A stretch of 64,000 nt of DNA from Sipunculus nudus (taxonomy: Eukaryota > Annelida > Sipuncula > Golfingiida > Sipunculidae): NCBI GenBank assembly GCA_026874595.1, contig CM049318.1, forward strand, positions 2,479,741 to 2,543,740. The letters are read 5' to 3'. The notes beneath the pieces were generated by a model that was not told where the DNA came from, made no database searches, and saw only the letters and a list, made by a program, of their open reading frames with translations. A program made the translations under genes and the position numbers. Shown in pieces: positions 12,009 through 23,812 of this stretch (position 1 is the first letter of the stretch; each line of letters begins with the position of its first letter).

Positions 12009-13639
12009 AATAAGAAATTTTGTATCCTAGTGTATATTTATAAGTAGGGGTATGAGCTGGTATAGAATATGTGGTGAAAAATCTTTACAGATCGCAATAC
12101 ATTTGTTTACCTTCATGTCTTTCCAAATTTCAATAGAACTGAAACTCCCTTCTAACTTCCACATTTTCAGGAGAAAGCTGAAGGCTTTAAACAGCTTTTG
12201 ACAGCTGAATGGCTTTGAATTTGTCAAATTGTGGGCAGATGTTATTTCACATCAGAAGAGTCAAATCATTTAAACAACATTGAGCTTAATTGACATTTTT
12301 TATGTTAGCCAGGTAACAACGAACTATTTTTATCAATACAATCAGCTGTAGCCATGTGATTACCATCTGCCAATTCTGATAGTACCAGAAAATCCGTCAG
12401 TGCATCACACTACCATAACAGGGTACGTAAGACTTGTTATGCATCTCGTGAACTATTTGTTCACACAAGGGCACAGCCATCTCAAATTTGGTTTTGTTTT
12501 GTGTTGCGCTGTCTGTAGATAAATCCTGGTAACAGAGTCATCTTGGGACTTAAACTTGTGTTGTTATTGTACCTGCATAGTGACTGTATGCCCGGCTATC
12601 ACATGGTGGCAGTGGTGGGATTAGAACAAACAGCTCTGTGGATTATACACCAGCATGTATACAACCTGTTACATTTATTATTTCTAAATTTAAATCTCAG
12701 GTGAAATGTTTAGCTTTCATTTAGACTGAATCTTCTAATGAGCATACTCTAACAAATAATAAGGAATCTAATGAATCAAGTTTTTGAATGATGATAATTT
12801 CTTTTTATATTGCAGTGAATGATTGAAAATTTAAAAGTAAATTTCATAAAGGAAGTATTTCGTTTTTTTAAAGACTTTGCCTAGTAAATCTTTATTTTAA
12901 CAATGGTTTATTTCCCTCTGAAAGTGAAATAACTTACTATTCTATGAAATTTGTGAAATTTAAATTACCACAAATAATTTAGTATCTCTGTTGGTAATCA
13001 GAACTAGAAAACCTGAACACCTTCCTTTCATCTAAAGATCATGATAGTCCATTTTATATTTCATATTTATGTTTGACCAAAAGATGCAGAAATCAAGCAT
13101 GTACCTTGTTTCTTATCACTGATAGAGATATGAACATCCTACCATTTGCAATAAATCTATAGATTTTTAATAAATCAATATTAAAATTGTTATGTAAAAT
13201 GCTTTTTGACATAACACATATTGAAATAAGAAACGAGCTGAAAGTTAACAAAATTATGGCATTTATTATGATTATTGCATGCAGAGTTGATCTAGGGTTC
13301 CTAACCCCTAAGCGTTTAATTTTGACAGTAATGAAAATATACCACATTAATGCTGCAGCAATTCTCATTGTTACTTGTAAGATTTTGAAAGACAAATGTT
13401 GACTGCCAGCAACAACACAACCAATCTAGAATTTATAGACATCACAAGTCAAATGGGAAGTTCAAGTTAATACAGTAATCATTATTTGTGTGACAATTAA
13501 TTTAACTGATGACTGGTCCTTTTCTTTCATAATCTGTTAAACTGGTTACAGTTGTACAGAATCAATCACAAACAGTTTAGTATGCACTACCAAAGAAGTC
13601 CATTCAGATAAAATATTCTAATTCTGTCAAAGATGTATG
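12009..13639. other. No recognisable gene
   Basis: Apparently unique AT-rich sequence in receptor intron 2. The overlapping open frames near 13093-13402 lie on opposite strands of the same bases, and neither has a recognisable motif. Confidence 0.4.
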
Positions 13640-15065
13640 AACAAGTGACCTGTTGGTCATGACGCTCAGCTGACTGACATGTTGATAATATGTCCTTGCA
13701 CAGACAACTAATTAAGATAGATGACATCATTGTTGATACAAATTAGCTTAAGTTCATCAAGAAACCATAAGCACAACAAATTTGATGACAATCCAACCAG
13801 CTTTTCATGAGGAATCTGGCAATTTGTGTGTATTTTGCATTATTTCGGGGGTGCTCAAACATACCCAAAAACTCTGAGAATATAGGTTAACTGTGACCCA
13901 ATTTCAGGTTTCTGTAGAGAACTTTTTAGGAACTCTCAGGATGTCAAGTTAGAAGATTCTGGGCCCCTAGTTATGATTTGTGCCCTACTTTGGCATCAAA
14001 TTTTCAATTATTCTGAGGGGTACTTATAAGCCCCATAGCTCAAAAAATATGGGTAACAGAGACCTTAATTAATGTTTCAAAGGAGACTTTTACAGATCTC
14101 CCTGGATGTTAAGTTGAAAATTCTAGGACCAATGGTTACAATTTGAGCCCTGTTTAGGGATTACTGCATCTTTTAAGGTCTCAAAATAGAAAATAAAAAT
14201 CATAAAAAATCGAAAAAATACCAGTGGCGCCACCAGTCACCAGAAACTGATGAAACACTCCATGATGCATATGCATGCAAAGAATAATGCCGATCAATGC
14301 ACTAGCTGTTCAGATACCAAAGCTTTTGTATCAAATTTTTAGTTATTCTGGGGGGTATTTCTGAGCCCCATAGCTCGGACAATATGGGTGACAGAGACCT
14401 AATTTCAGGTTTCCATGGAGACTTTTCATGGACCTCCCAGCATGTCAAGAAAAAAGATTCTAGGTCTAGTCTTTTTGATTTGTGCCCTGTTAACAGATGA
14501 CTGCATCTTTTAAGGTCTCAAAAATAGATAAATAAAATAGTAAAGTATTGAAAAATACAGGTGGTGCCACCAGTCTGCTGAAACTGATGAAACACTCCAT
14601 GATCAATATCCATGCACAGAATCATGGTGATCGATGCATAAGTTGTTCAGATACTTGAGCTTTTGTATCAAAGTTTCTATTATTCTGGGGGGGGGGGGGG
14701 TTCATGGAAGCCCCATAGCTCACAGGTTTTGGGTAACAGAGACCTAATTCAAGGTTTCCAAAGAGACTTTTCATGGGCCTCCCTGCTTGTCAAGACAAAA
14801 GATTCTAAGTCCAGCTATCAAGATTTGTGCGCTGTTAACAGATGACAGTATCTTTTAAAGTCTCAAAAATAGAGAAAAAAATCGTAAAAAATAAAACAAG
14901 GCCTACAGGCCTAATGCAAACCTGTGCAAAGTTTAGGAGTATGAAAGGAGGTTTATTTTAAAATTTAATATTGATCCTCTTAAGTCCTGCATATCTACCT
15001 TAGTCATTATGATTTCAGCAAAATGGACATTTCAAACCTGCAAGTTTCAGACCAGGACATTTTAA

Positions 15066-16243
15066 AACCAGAATATGGGTAGTTGACAAGCAACTATGTG
15101 TATCTGCAGATATCAGAGTGGGACAGGTGAAGTGAGGCATGGATTAATTGGCAAGGGGAATAGAGTGAGGTGTGTTGCATATTAGCATGGATGTCTGCAG
15201 CTTAAACAGGAACGTAGGCGGTGCCACCTGTCATAAAATTGAGAAAATTGTCCAGGATGTATAAACCTGCAAAATTTCAGTCAAACCACTGCTGAGATAT
15301 GAATGATTTTATCCCAAGGCAGATGAACAGATGGATGCTGTGCATAAGTGGTTGCAGGTGGCTCCACAAGTTTTGCCTATGATGAAGAGCTATGTGAGAT
15401 CTAAACACAAGCAAAATTTTGGCCCAATCAGTCAAACTGTTCCCGAGATATGAGCTTCGATGTCTGCAGAGTAAATGTGAATGTAGGTGGCGCCACCTGT
15501 CATAAAATCAAGAAAGCTGTCCAGGATGTATAAACCTGCAAAATTTCAGGTGGAAAAGTTAAACCACTGCTGAGATATGAGTGATTTTATCCCACGGCAG
15601 ATGAACAGATGGACGCTGTGCATTAATGGTTATAGGTGGCGCCACCAGTTTTGCCTATGATGAAGAGCTATGTGAGACCTATATACATGCAAAATTTAGC
15701 CCAATCGGTCAAACGGTTCCCAAGAAATGAGCTTGGATGTCTGCAGAGTAAACGTGAATGTAGGTGGTGCTACCTGTCATAAAATTGACAAAGCTGTCAA
15801 GGATATATAAACCTGCAAAATTTAAGGTGGAAAAGTCAACCACTGCTGAGATATGAGTGATATTATCCCAAGGCAGATGAACAGATGGATGCTGTGCAAA
15901 AATGGTTGCAGATGGCGCCACCATTTTTAGTGTATGTTATAAAGCTATCATGGGGCTACATTTATGCAAAATTTTTAGCCTGATCGGTCAAACAGTTCCC
16001 GAGATATGTGGGTTTATGTGAGGAAACAAACGCACAAATGGATGCTGGGCAGAGAGGAAAGGTCAAAGGTCAACCAAAAATAAGGGCGCAACAGTTCACG
16101 TGACCGATCATAATTCAAAATTTAAAAAAATTTTGCCCAGTGGTTATGGAGGAGTCCTCTGGAAACCTATGTGGCGATGGCGGCAGCGTCGGCGTCTGAC
16201 TGAAAACAGAGTATCCGCAAAACTCTGTTTTGGCGGATACAAT
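15066..16243 (+). mobile_element. F2-type element, complete copy, nested in F5
   Basis: The left end is AACCAGAATATGGGTAG, then a GTAGTT-GACAAGC-AACTA hairpin and GTGTATCTGC. The right end at 16211-16240 is a hairpin with arms GTATCCGC and GCGGATAC. The core unit of about 260-280 bp alternates GGTGGCGCCACCTGTCATAA with GGTGGCGCCACCAGTTTTG. Just before the right end is AGGTCAAAGGTCA (16060-16072). Confidence 0.8.
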
Positions 16244-16600
16244 GATTGTAGCTGGCACCACCAGTCTTATATACAACAAAGATATATATAAATATGCCCA
16301 ATGTCAGACTGATACGTCAAACTCCTACTGTGGAATAAACAGGGACATACACTGTGCAAAAATTATTGTAGGTGGCGCCACCAGTCTTGTACACTATAAA
16401 GCTACCCGATATGTATAAACATGCCCAATTTTAGGCTGATGTATCAAAATCCTCTGTAGAAATAAGCAGGCACATACACTGCAAAAGTCAATGTATGTGG
16501 CACCACCTGTCTTGTAAAAGAGAATACCATCAAAGATGCACAGACATGTCAAAATATCAGTCCAATACATCAAACTTCCCCAGAGTTTGATGCACTGGGC
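16244..16600 (+). repeat. Tandem array of about 125-bp units
   Basis: About three diverged units carry GGTGGCGCCACCAGTCTTGTA, ATATGTATAAACATGCCCAA, and a CATACACTG(T)GCAAAA stretch. They resemble the F2 core but lack F2 ends here. They may belong to the element that F2 entered. Confidence 0.6.
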
Positions 16601-16609
16601 TGACAAGGC

Positions 16610-16870
16610 TTAGGTGAGTAAGGAAGTTGCCCCGGAGTGACCTGTGACAAATTGCTGCCTCAAGCTACTGCACTGAGTGAACTCGTGACCTGTTGCATAA
16701 TCTGACACAGTTGACAGTCTGCCAAAGCTATAAATAGAATCAAGCTGAACTTTGGTTCCAAATATGATGCAGTGAGCATCATAGCTATAAATAGAAAAGC
16801 TATAAATAGAATGCAGCAACTGCACTGAGTGAACTCCTGACCTGTACCTGGCTGCATTTCTTCCAATCCT
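16610..16870. repeat. Partial duplication with three CTATAAATAG sites
   Basis: GCACTGAGTGAACTC followed by GTGACCTG or CTGACCTG occurs twice about 150 bp apart. CTATAAATAG occurs at 16728-16737, 16785-16794 and 16800-16809. This decamer fits the published MEF2 consensus; function here is unknown. Confidence 0.55.
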
Positions 16871-19024
16871 GGCACTGTGCCAAAACTTTGCTTTTCAGCT
16901 GACTTTTTATAAAAAAAAAAAAAACAGGAATATATGTAAAAAATTATTACTGATGCATACTGAATGCAAAATTAAAATACAGATATATCTCATTGATGGC
17001 AAATTATTGAATTAAGTTGAGTAGGGATACCAATAATTTATATCTACGTACAGTTGTCTTTATACAGCCACAGAGAGGTGAATATCCATGATTGTTACAT
17101 TGCCTGGTACGACGAATAACTTAAATCATAAATCTAAATTTTTTAAAAGCTTTTAAAAAAACTTTCTTGTCACTATCAACCAAAGATAACCTGAAATCTA
17201 ATTGTCTAGTGGCATGATGTAATAGATGCTGATAAACTGGTGCCAGGCTAGATGTAACAGCATAGCACAGCTAACATATATGGTAAAATGACTCAATTCA
17301 ATCTCCATAATTCAGCCAAAAATCATTCATGTGGAACCATAAATGACAATTATCATAAGAATTATTGTAGGGATTATTCTTGTAAAATATTTAACAAACT
17401 GGCTTCAGTGGCATCAGTCGAAAAACGTTTCGCAGGTTTATAACTCATATAGGAAGATACAGCAAACTTGCTAAATTCAGCTTTCTGTAACTCAGCCAAA
17501 AAGCACTGAACCAAAACCATTTGAACAAAATTGAATTATCAACATCTGAGGATAATTAATGTGTGAGATTTACGAATTTGGCCCAGTGGTTTTTGAGAAG
17601 AAGATCTTTGTGGCCACTGAGCTAAAATGGGCTGTTATGGCATATGACTAAATTCAGCTTCCCATAACTTAGCCAAAATTCAATGAAAAGAGACCATTTG
17701 AACAAACTTCAGAAAACACTACCCTAGGATCATTTCTGTGCGATATTAACATTTTGGCCATATGGTTTCAGAGAAGAAGTTTTTTGTAGCCCTCAGTGTG
17801 ATACAGGCACTGATGACCCCATACAAAAAAGGCGGATGCAGGTGGCGCCACCAATACCTCAATTTCAGATAAGACCTATGTGACCAACATTGGCATAAAA
17901 TTTGGTGATGATAGCTCCAGCCATTTCTGAGATTTAAATTTTAATATGCTTTTTTGCACATTAAACAAAGTTCAACCTCCTGTAACTCAGCCAAAAATCT
18001 CCAAACTGGAACCATTTGAACAAACTTGAGAAAGATTGTTCCAGGGATCATATCTGTGATATATTGGACAATTTGGCTGGACAGTTTTGGAGAAGAAGTT
18101 TTTAAAAGGTTTTTTAGCTTTTTCCCTATAAAATCTAAGAAAATGCAGTTAGAAAAAAAATAAACAAAATCCGATATAGTTTTTTGGATGACTGAATATT
18201 TGCAAAAAATTTGGTGATGCTAGCTCCTGCCGTTTTTGAGATAGCTATGGTTAACGTACAGACAACGCACGATGTACGACGCACGACGGACGACGCCGCA
18301 CCATCGCAATAGCTCACAGGTTTGCTTAAAATACAGGTGGCACCATCATTCTGCAAAATATCTGATATAACACCCCATGATCAATATCCATGCTAAGAAT
18401 CATGGTGATCCATGCATTAGTTGTTCAGATACTTGAGCTTTTGTAACAAATTTTTAATTATTGTGTGGGGTACTTCAGAGCCCCATACCTTGAAGAATAT
18501 GGGTATCAGAGACCTAATTCTAGGTTTTCAAGGAGACTTTTCATGGACCTATCTGAAAGTAAAGTTAGAACATTCCAGGTCCAGCGTTTACGATTTGTGC
18601 CCCTGTTAACAGATAACGGCATCTTTTGAGGTCTCAAAAATAGAGAGAAACAAATCGAAAAATATAGGTGGCGCCACCAGTCTTCAGAAACTAATTAAAC
18701 ACTCCATGATCAATATCCATGCAAAGAATCATGGTGATCAATGCATTAGTTGTTCAGATATTTGAGTTTTTGTATCAAATTTTTCATTATTCTTGGGGGT
18801 ACTTCGGAGCCCAATTGCTTGAAGAATATGGGTAACAGAGACCTAATTCCAGGCTTCCAAGGAGATTTTTCATGGACCTCCCTGGATATAAAGTAAGAAG
18901 ATTCCATGGCCAGTGGTTACGACTTGTGCCTTGTTAACGGACAGACGGCCTGCCAGCCTGACGGCCGATGGACAAAAAGTGATCGCTTTAGCTCAGATGA
19001 CTTACAGTCATCTGAGCTAAAAAC

Positions 19025-19511
19025 AGGGCATAATAAAGGGTACAGCATTAAAACTGAATCTTGTGGAACTCATAAGTGGCAACAACCAAGTCTAACTTTA
19101 TTTACTCAAAAATATTTATGGTATAAATCTACTGCTAATTTCATGGTTATATATAGCAGATACATAAAATAATTGTCTATGGTAATCGTTTAAATGATCA
19201 TCAATCATTTTCATCCTACCATTATTTGATATGATTTTACTTATTCTAACCTCTAGATATTAGTTTTGTCTCCAATTTAGTTTCATTCTTCAAGGAGATG
19301 GATACCTTTGAGTCATGACCATCAAATTTGTTCCTACAGAGATCCCTAAGAGCTCACTTTTTATGTCTCAGGTTACTTTTGATTAATAAAATTCACTGAT
19401 CAAATGTCACATCGTCTTAATTTAAGCAGATTAATAATGGAAGTGTATTCATTATGTAACATGCTCTAGGGTTGTAATTATGGATTAAACAAAATGAATT
19501 TATCACTTTCC
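19025..19511. other. No recognisable gene
   Basis: Apparently unique sequence between the F4 right end and the minisatellite. Confidence 0.4.
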
Positions 19512-20217
19512 TACACCTGGCACAACTTGACTGTCAGTCACATGCACCTGGTAAAACACACAACTTGACTGTCAGTCACATGCACCTGGTAAAACACACA
19601 ACTTGACTGTCAGTCACATACACCTGGTAAAACACACAACTTGACTGTCAGTCACATACACCTGGTAAAACACACGACTTGACTGTCAGTCACATACACA
19701 TGGTAAAACACACGACTTGACTGTCAGTCACATACACCTGGTAAAACACACAACTTGACTGTCAGTCACATACACCTGGTAAAACACAACTTGAATGTCA
19801 GTCACATACACCTGGTAAAACACGACGTGACTGTCAGTCACATACACCTGGTAAAACACGACGTGACTGTCAGTCACATACACCTGGTAAAACACGACGT
19901 GACTGTCAGTCACATACACCTGGTAAAACACGACGTGACTGTCAGTCACATACACCTGGTAAAACACGACGTGACTGTCAGTCACATACACCTGGTAAAA
20001 CACGACGTGACTGTCAGTCACATACACATGGTAAAACACACAACTTGACTGTCAGTCACATACACCTGGTAAAACACAACTTGAATGTCAGTCACATACA
20101 CCTGGTAAAACACGACGTGACTGTCAGTCACATACACCTGGTAAAACACGACGTGACTGTCAGTCACATACACCTGGTAAAACACGACGTGACTGTCAGT
20201 CACATACACCTGGTTCA
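19512..20217. repeat. 36/38-bp minisatellite with a palindrome in each unit
   Basis: About 19 units of TGACTGTCAGTCACATACAC plus CTGGTAAAACAC and a variable ACTT or GACG linker. The left units are 38 bp (CACACAACTTG) and later units 36 bp (CACGACGTG). The 36-bp form holds the perfect 15-bp palindrome GTGACTGTCAGTCAC. Since 36 is a multiple of 3, it leaves open frames on both strands with a 12-residue period; these are by-products, not genes. Confidence 0.95.
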
Positions 20218-20257
20218 ACATGTTTGTGAAGAACCAGACATTCATACACAAAAGCAG

Positions 20258-20448
20258 AAGCAGATCCAGGGGAGAGGTCCAGGGGGTTGGCACCCCCCCC
20301 CCCCCTTTTCAGCCACAGCAACCTTTTTTTAAGGGTTTCAGACCAATTCTTGTGGCCTGGACACCCCCCCCCCCCAATCTTTTTAGGTTTGTCATAAGTC
20401 CTCCTGGGGTGGACCCCTCCTTTTCCTAAATCCTCGATCCCCCCTGAT
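20258..20448. mobile_element. C-rich MITE-like repeat
   Basis: It starts AGATCCAGGGGAG, ends CTCGATCCCCCCTG, and contains two C runs of 12 or more (about 20291 and 20366). Ends of the CAGGGG...GATC type in opposite orientation fit a MITE, but the inverted repeat is imperfect and the class is not fixed. Confidence 0.4.
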
Positions 20449-20859
20449 AAGGGAACATTTAAAAATGTGGCAGGTATTAACAGAGTCATTTTTAACACAG
20501 TGGGTTTTAGGTGTTAGAGATAGGTGTCAGAGAATGGTGTTTGAGATAAACCAACCACAGTAATCAGTGGTTGTGTTTACCTTAGAGACACAAAACTGAA
20601 AAGCATGCAATTAAAGTTATGCAAACTTTTATGGAATGGTTTGTTTCCTAATTATAACTTCCAGTGCCAGAAACATTTTTATTTGGCTCAGGCTTCAGGT
20701 GCCAAACAGTCCTTAAATATAAAGAAATGGATGTAACTGTGAGTACACTACAAGAGTATATACGAGTGAACCTTGTGTACTTTCCACGAAGAGGAAGTGT
20801 GTATTAAAAAGTGCATATTCACTACACAATGTATCTCAAACGCGCATCTATTTTTTCCC
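20449..20859. other. No recognisable gene
   Basis: Apparently unique sequence in receptor intron 2. Confidence 0.4.
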
Positions 20860-21260
20860 TAATTAAAGGGGCCAAATCACTGACCTTTATAAACTTAAGA
20901 TAATCCCTAGGAGCTTTTATGAAAATAGGCCAGAAAATGTGGATATCACTGCACACAGGCTGCTTGTTTTGTTTATATCAAGTTGTTTATAATATGTGGG
21001 GGCCCGTCAAAATAATCAAAACAAATTCAACAAGGGCATCTGGCAGCAAGTCAGATAAGCCAGAGCTTTGCAAATGGTGTTTTGCAACAATTGACCTTTC
21101 TACCTCCGCATAAATGCAACCTACCACCTTAGGTTACATGTTTTTCCTGTTTGTCAACATTGCTGTGTTTACAAACAAGTTGTTTGTAATACAAATTCAT
21201 ACATCCTTCACAGAGGCCATTTAAGAACTTTTCATAACAAGAATTTCCCTTAGAACATTA
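20860..21260. repeat. Dispersed repeat, copy 2 (partner at 1085-1470)
   Basis: Collinear in the same orientation with the copy next to the candidate terminal exon: TTAAAGGGGCC, AGGAGCTTTTATGAAAATAGGCC..., CTTTGCAAATGG, GACCTTTCTACC, ACAAACAAGTTGTTTGTAA, and CATCCTTCACAGAGGC. Unknown class. Confidence 0.6.
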
Positions 21261-22122
21261 ATATATACACATAGGGAGCCAGAATTCACATAAATTCCCT
21301 TTCAAAAGGTAGGTGAATGAGCACCTTTAAGGATTCCAGGGACTGCATACATGAGAATAATTTGGGTTCTACATAAAGTGTTTGATTTCTTATTCCTGAG
21401 GTTAAAATTTTGTAATACAGTTCTTAATTACTTACTTTACTCAACTTACTTATTTAACCCAAAATTTAACCAATGGACAGGAAATATTCAACCCTTCGTT
21501 TTCTGGCTTGGTCTTAATACCATATAAAGATTAGCAGGTTGCTGATTTGTAAGTAATGTCTGTTTCATAAAATAAAACTTGCAGGAAGCCCAGATGTAAT
21601 AATAACCATTGCACTTGCTAATATGCACCATCACCCCCTTATGGTTTGGAGTACACCTTAATGAAAAGGGAAGGAGGACGGAGGTCCTTCAGTTGTTTAA
21701 GAAATTTTAAGTGTCTGATGTTCTGCACCTTTGTTATGGACTAGTTTGTGTCATTCTGTGTGATTGGGGTACTTAAAAAGGCATTTCTGTGTGTAACTGG
21801 AATTTCAAACATTAAACTTAAAGGATATAGGTACATGGCCTGTTGGTGGCACTTACTGTCAACTGAGTATAATGAAAATAACCACACTATAAGAAAGATA
21901 TGTAATTAATCTGCCTTCAGGTTTTCTTGTTTTGATACGCATGGGACAAGGAAACTTGTAATTAGGACATAACAGCAATTCTCTATTGTTACATCAGGAT
22001 TTCAATATTTGCCTTTGGGGGTGGGGTTTGAACCTGTGACCTTCCACTCAATAGTCAACTAACAACAAACAGGCTAATCTTTCCAACAATAGGGAATTTT
22101 AATCATATGACAATATACATAC
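21261..22122 (-). other. Intron sequence flanking zinc finger 1
   Basis: No coding signal. At about 22020-22060 the minus strand has GGTTCAAACCCC, which resembles a pol III B-box, but no A-box or fold was found, so no tRNA or SINE is called. Confidence 0.4.
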
Positions 22123-22266
22123 CTTACACGGCATGCAAACATAGGCTCCGAAGTAGCGTCCAGCGACAGTGTCCCCGCAGACCTGGCACTGGTCACTGTC
22201 CCTCATTGGCTGGATGGCCACGTTCTGCATCAGTGTAGACATGGCTATGTCCAGCGAAGGCACTGG
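22123..22266 (-). CDS. Nuclear receptor exon, first zinc finger of the DNA-binding domain
   Basis: The 144-bp exon (48 codons, phase 0 at both ends) lies between the acceptor GTTGTTGCAG (before 22266) and the donor AAG|GTATGT (after 22123). Residues 27-47 hold the first C4 finger: CQVCGDTVAGRYFGAYV then CMPC, spacing C-x2-C-x13-C-x2-C, and the exon ends with K, so the junction reads CMPCK|IFFLR. Before the finger is a short run (MSTLMQNVAIQPMRDSDQ) with an ATG in a fair context (ATAGCCATG) at residue 9. Translation may start there or in an upstream exon. The P-box CMPCK lacks the usual Glu-Gly (CEGCK), which predicts an altered half-site preference. The next exon is 16.3 kb away at 5818. The lack of the usual P-box leaves the subfamily open; a lineage-specific molluscan group is possible. 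Confidence 0.95.
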
Positions 22267-23812
22267 CTGCAACAACAATGTCAGTTAATAAAAAATATCA
22301 TTACTTTCTTAACAACTACATAAACAGATAATGATGGATTTTCCTCGATTTGCACATTATGCATCATGCAATTGGTGTTCACAAAGTTCATGATCAGCAG
22401 AGGCATCAGCTTTAAAGCAGGTTTTAAAATATAAGTATAATCACACATGGTTAAATACTTAAACAGAGTCTTAATACAAGTGACCCATGGGTCAAGACGC
22501 TCAGCTGCCAAGAAATGACCTGCGACATCATGGGCTGAGATTCACAACTTCCAGTCAAATTTTGAAGAACCAATTTGCCAATTTGTTGAAATTTTCTACG
22601 ACAACATAAATATATATCACCTATGTCTGGTTAAAACACAGTGAATTGATGGTCTGAGGAAAATGTATGATTGTTAAGGTATCCAGAACTATTCCCATAG
22701 CTTACTTGATACCTGTCATTCTCAAAAGGAACACCACAAAGGGCAAATATAAGATCAAAATATATAGCAAAAAATCAAGGAAATCCATGCAAGAATTATT
22801 GAGAAACAGGTGCTTCTGTATGAATTTTTAATCAATACAAGCCAACTGTACTGCACTTTCATATATGATGATAATATTTATTAAGAAATATTTGACCCAA
22901 TCCTTTGCAAGATTACATTAATATACATCCGACTGCCTTCACTTTAACAGTTCATGAGATAATATGATGAAAAGGAATTTGAAGATGGTTGCCTGGTGGC
23001 CATTTTGGACTTCTGACAGGTCTGAAATCAGACAACAACCATTCTCTAAATCGGACCAAAAATTGAAGGAAAATTACTGAAACTGCACTGAAAAAAGGAT
23101 TTCTAAGGTGGCTAACTGGCAGATATAAGGGATTTCTGACAAGTCTGACATTTGATATCACACATCCTCCAATAAGAGACCAAACTTGGGGCAAATTCTC
23201 CAAATGACGTTACAGTAATGAATGTCCAAAACAATTCAAAAGGCATGTTCAGGCGCTCATATCAGATTTACAGATATGCAAATGTAAAAGTGTAGGTCCA
23301 ATATTTTTTATTATCACTCTGCTTTTCAATGGGGTCAGCAGGGTTGGTAAACTGCAAAACCTGAAAGAAAAGAAATGCAGAAAGCATTACTAAGAGTCTT
23401 GTAATAAAATAAAGCCATCCTAAATCAAGTACACATCCACATATTATGAGAACAAACACTTGCTTTTATATGTGGTGATTTATATAAAAATATTCAGATA
23501 TCTAGGAAACTAAGTTTATTGCTATGATTCCATAAAATAAACTGCAAAATGTTCCCATCATCTTATAAATCAGTAGCTAAACCTTAATACTATACTCTCA
23601 TAGTGTTAATTCCTGGCTGAAGTATTCCAACAACAGTGTTTTGTTATGCAGTAAGGAGGTACTTATCACTCAGCCTTATCACTTAATAGCCTGATACAAA
23701 AGGCAGTCATATGTCACCAGTGTCACTCACAATTACAGCCACATGCTGAGATGTACCAGCTGGAGTGCAAGCTTATATATACAAGAAAAATAGAGATGGT
23801 CTACAAAATAAG
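22267..23812. other. Intron 1 start, with an F4-type left end
   Basis: AATACAAGTGACCCATGGGTCA at about 22476-22500, followed by GACGCTCAGCTG, is a clear F4 left terminus. Its partner may be the right end at 24908, which would make one 2.4-kb element, but the middle (22510-23812) is not a known core. An acceptor-like site near 23370 opens a short frame; it is not called as an exon. Confidence 0.5.

Larger units (their letters stand above)
14895..18326 (+). mobile_element. F5-type element nested inside F4, itself interrupted
   Basis: The left end AACAAGGCCTACAGGCCT and GCAAACCTGTGC match 14895-14925, and the first 165 bp align with the copy at 6011. The right end at about 18255-18326 (ACGACGCACGACGGACGACG, then AGCTCACAGGTTTGC) matches the same copy. 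The right half (about 17270-18230) is a tandem core of about 180-bp units with TAACTCAGCCAAAA, AACCATTTGAAC, and GGTTT(C/T)(A/T)GAGAAGAAG. The left half breaks at 15066, where F2 starts. That both halves are one element is inferred from the matching ends and the enclosing F4. Confidence 0.65.
13640..19024 (+). mobile_element. F4-type element, split by a nested F5 insertion
   Basis: The left end is AACAAGTGACC-TGTT-GGTCA (hairpin) and then CGCTCAGCTGAC. The right end at about 18990-19022 is a hairpin with arms TTTAGCTCAGATGACT and AGTCATCTGAGCTAAA. The core unit of about 340 bp carries CACCAGTC, ACACTCCATGATC, TTGTTCAGATACTTGAGC, GGAGCCCCATAGCT, and CATGGACCTCCCTGG. Units lie at 13840-14894 and again at 18327-18990. 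The F4 core stops at ATCGTAAAAAATA and resumes at AAAATACAGGTGGCACC, so the 3.4 kb between is an insertion. Confidence 0.75.

Noticed and set aside
19512-20217. CRISPR-like regular repeats of 36-38 bp
   Set aside because: There are no unique spacers, units are head to tail, and the surroundings are eukaryotic with no cas genes.
19728-20332. Open frames of 91-103 codons with a 12-residue period on both strands
   Set aside because: They exist because the minisatellite unit is 36 bp, a multiple of three; both strands are open at once and there are no splice or start signals.
22021-22065. Minus-strand B-box-like GGTTCAAACCCC
   Set aside because: No A-box at a proper distance and no SINE body or tail could be found.
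23268-23374. Possible extra receptor exon after TTCTTTTCTTTCAG
   Set aside because: The acceptor is good but no convincing donor follows, the peptide is not receptor-like, and the stretch may lie between the ends of an F4 element.
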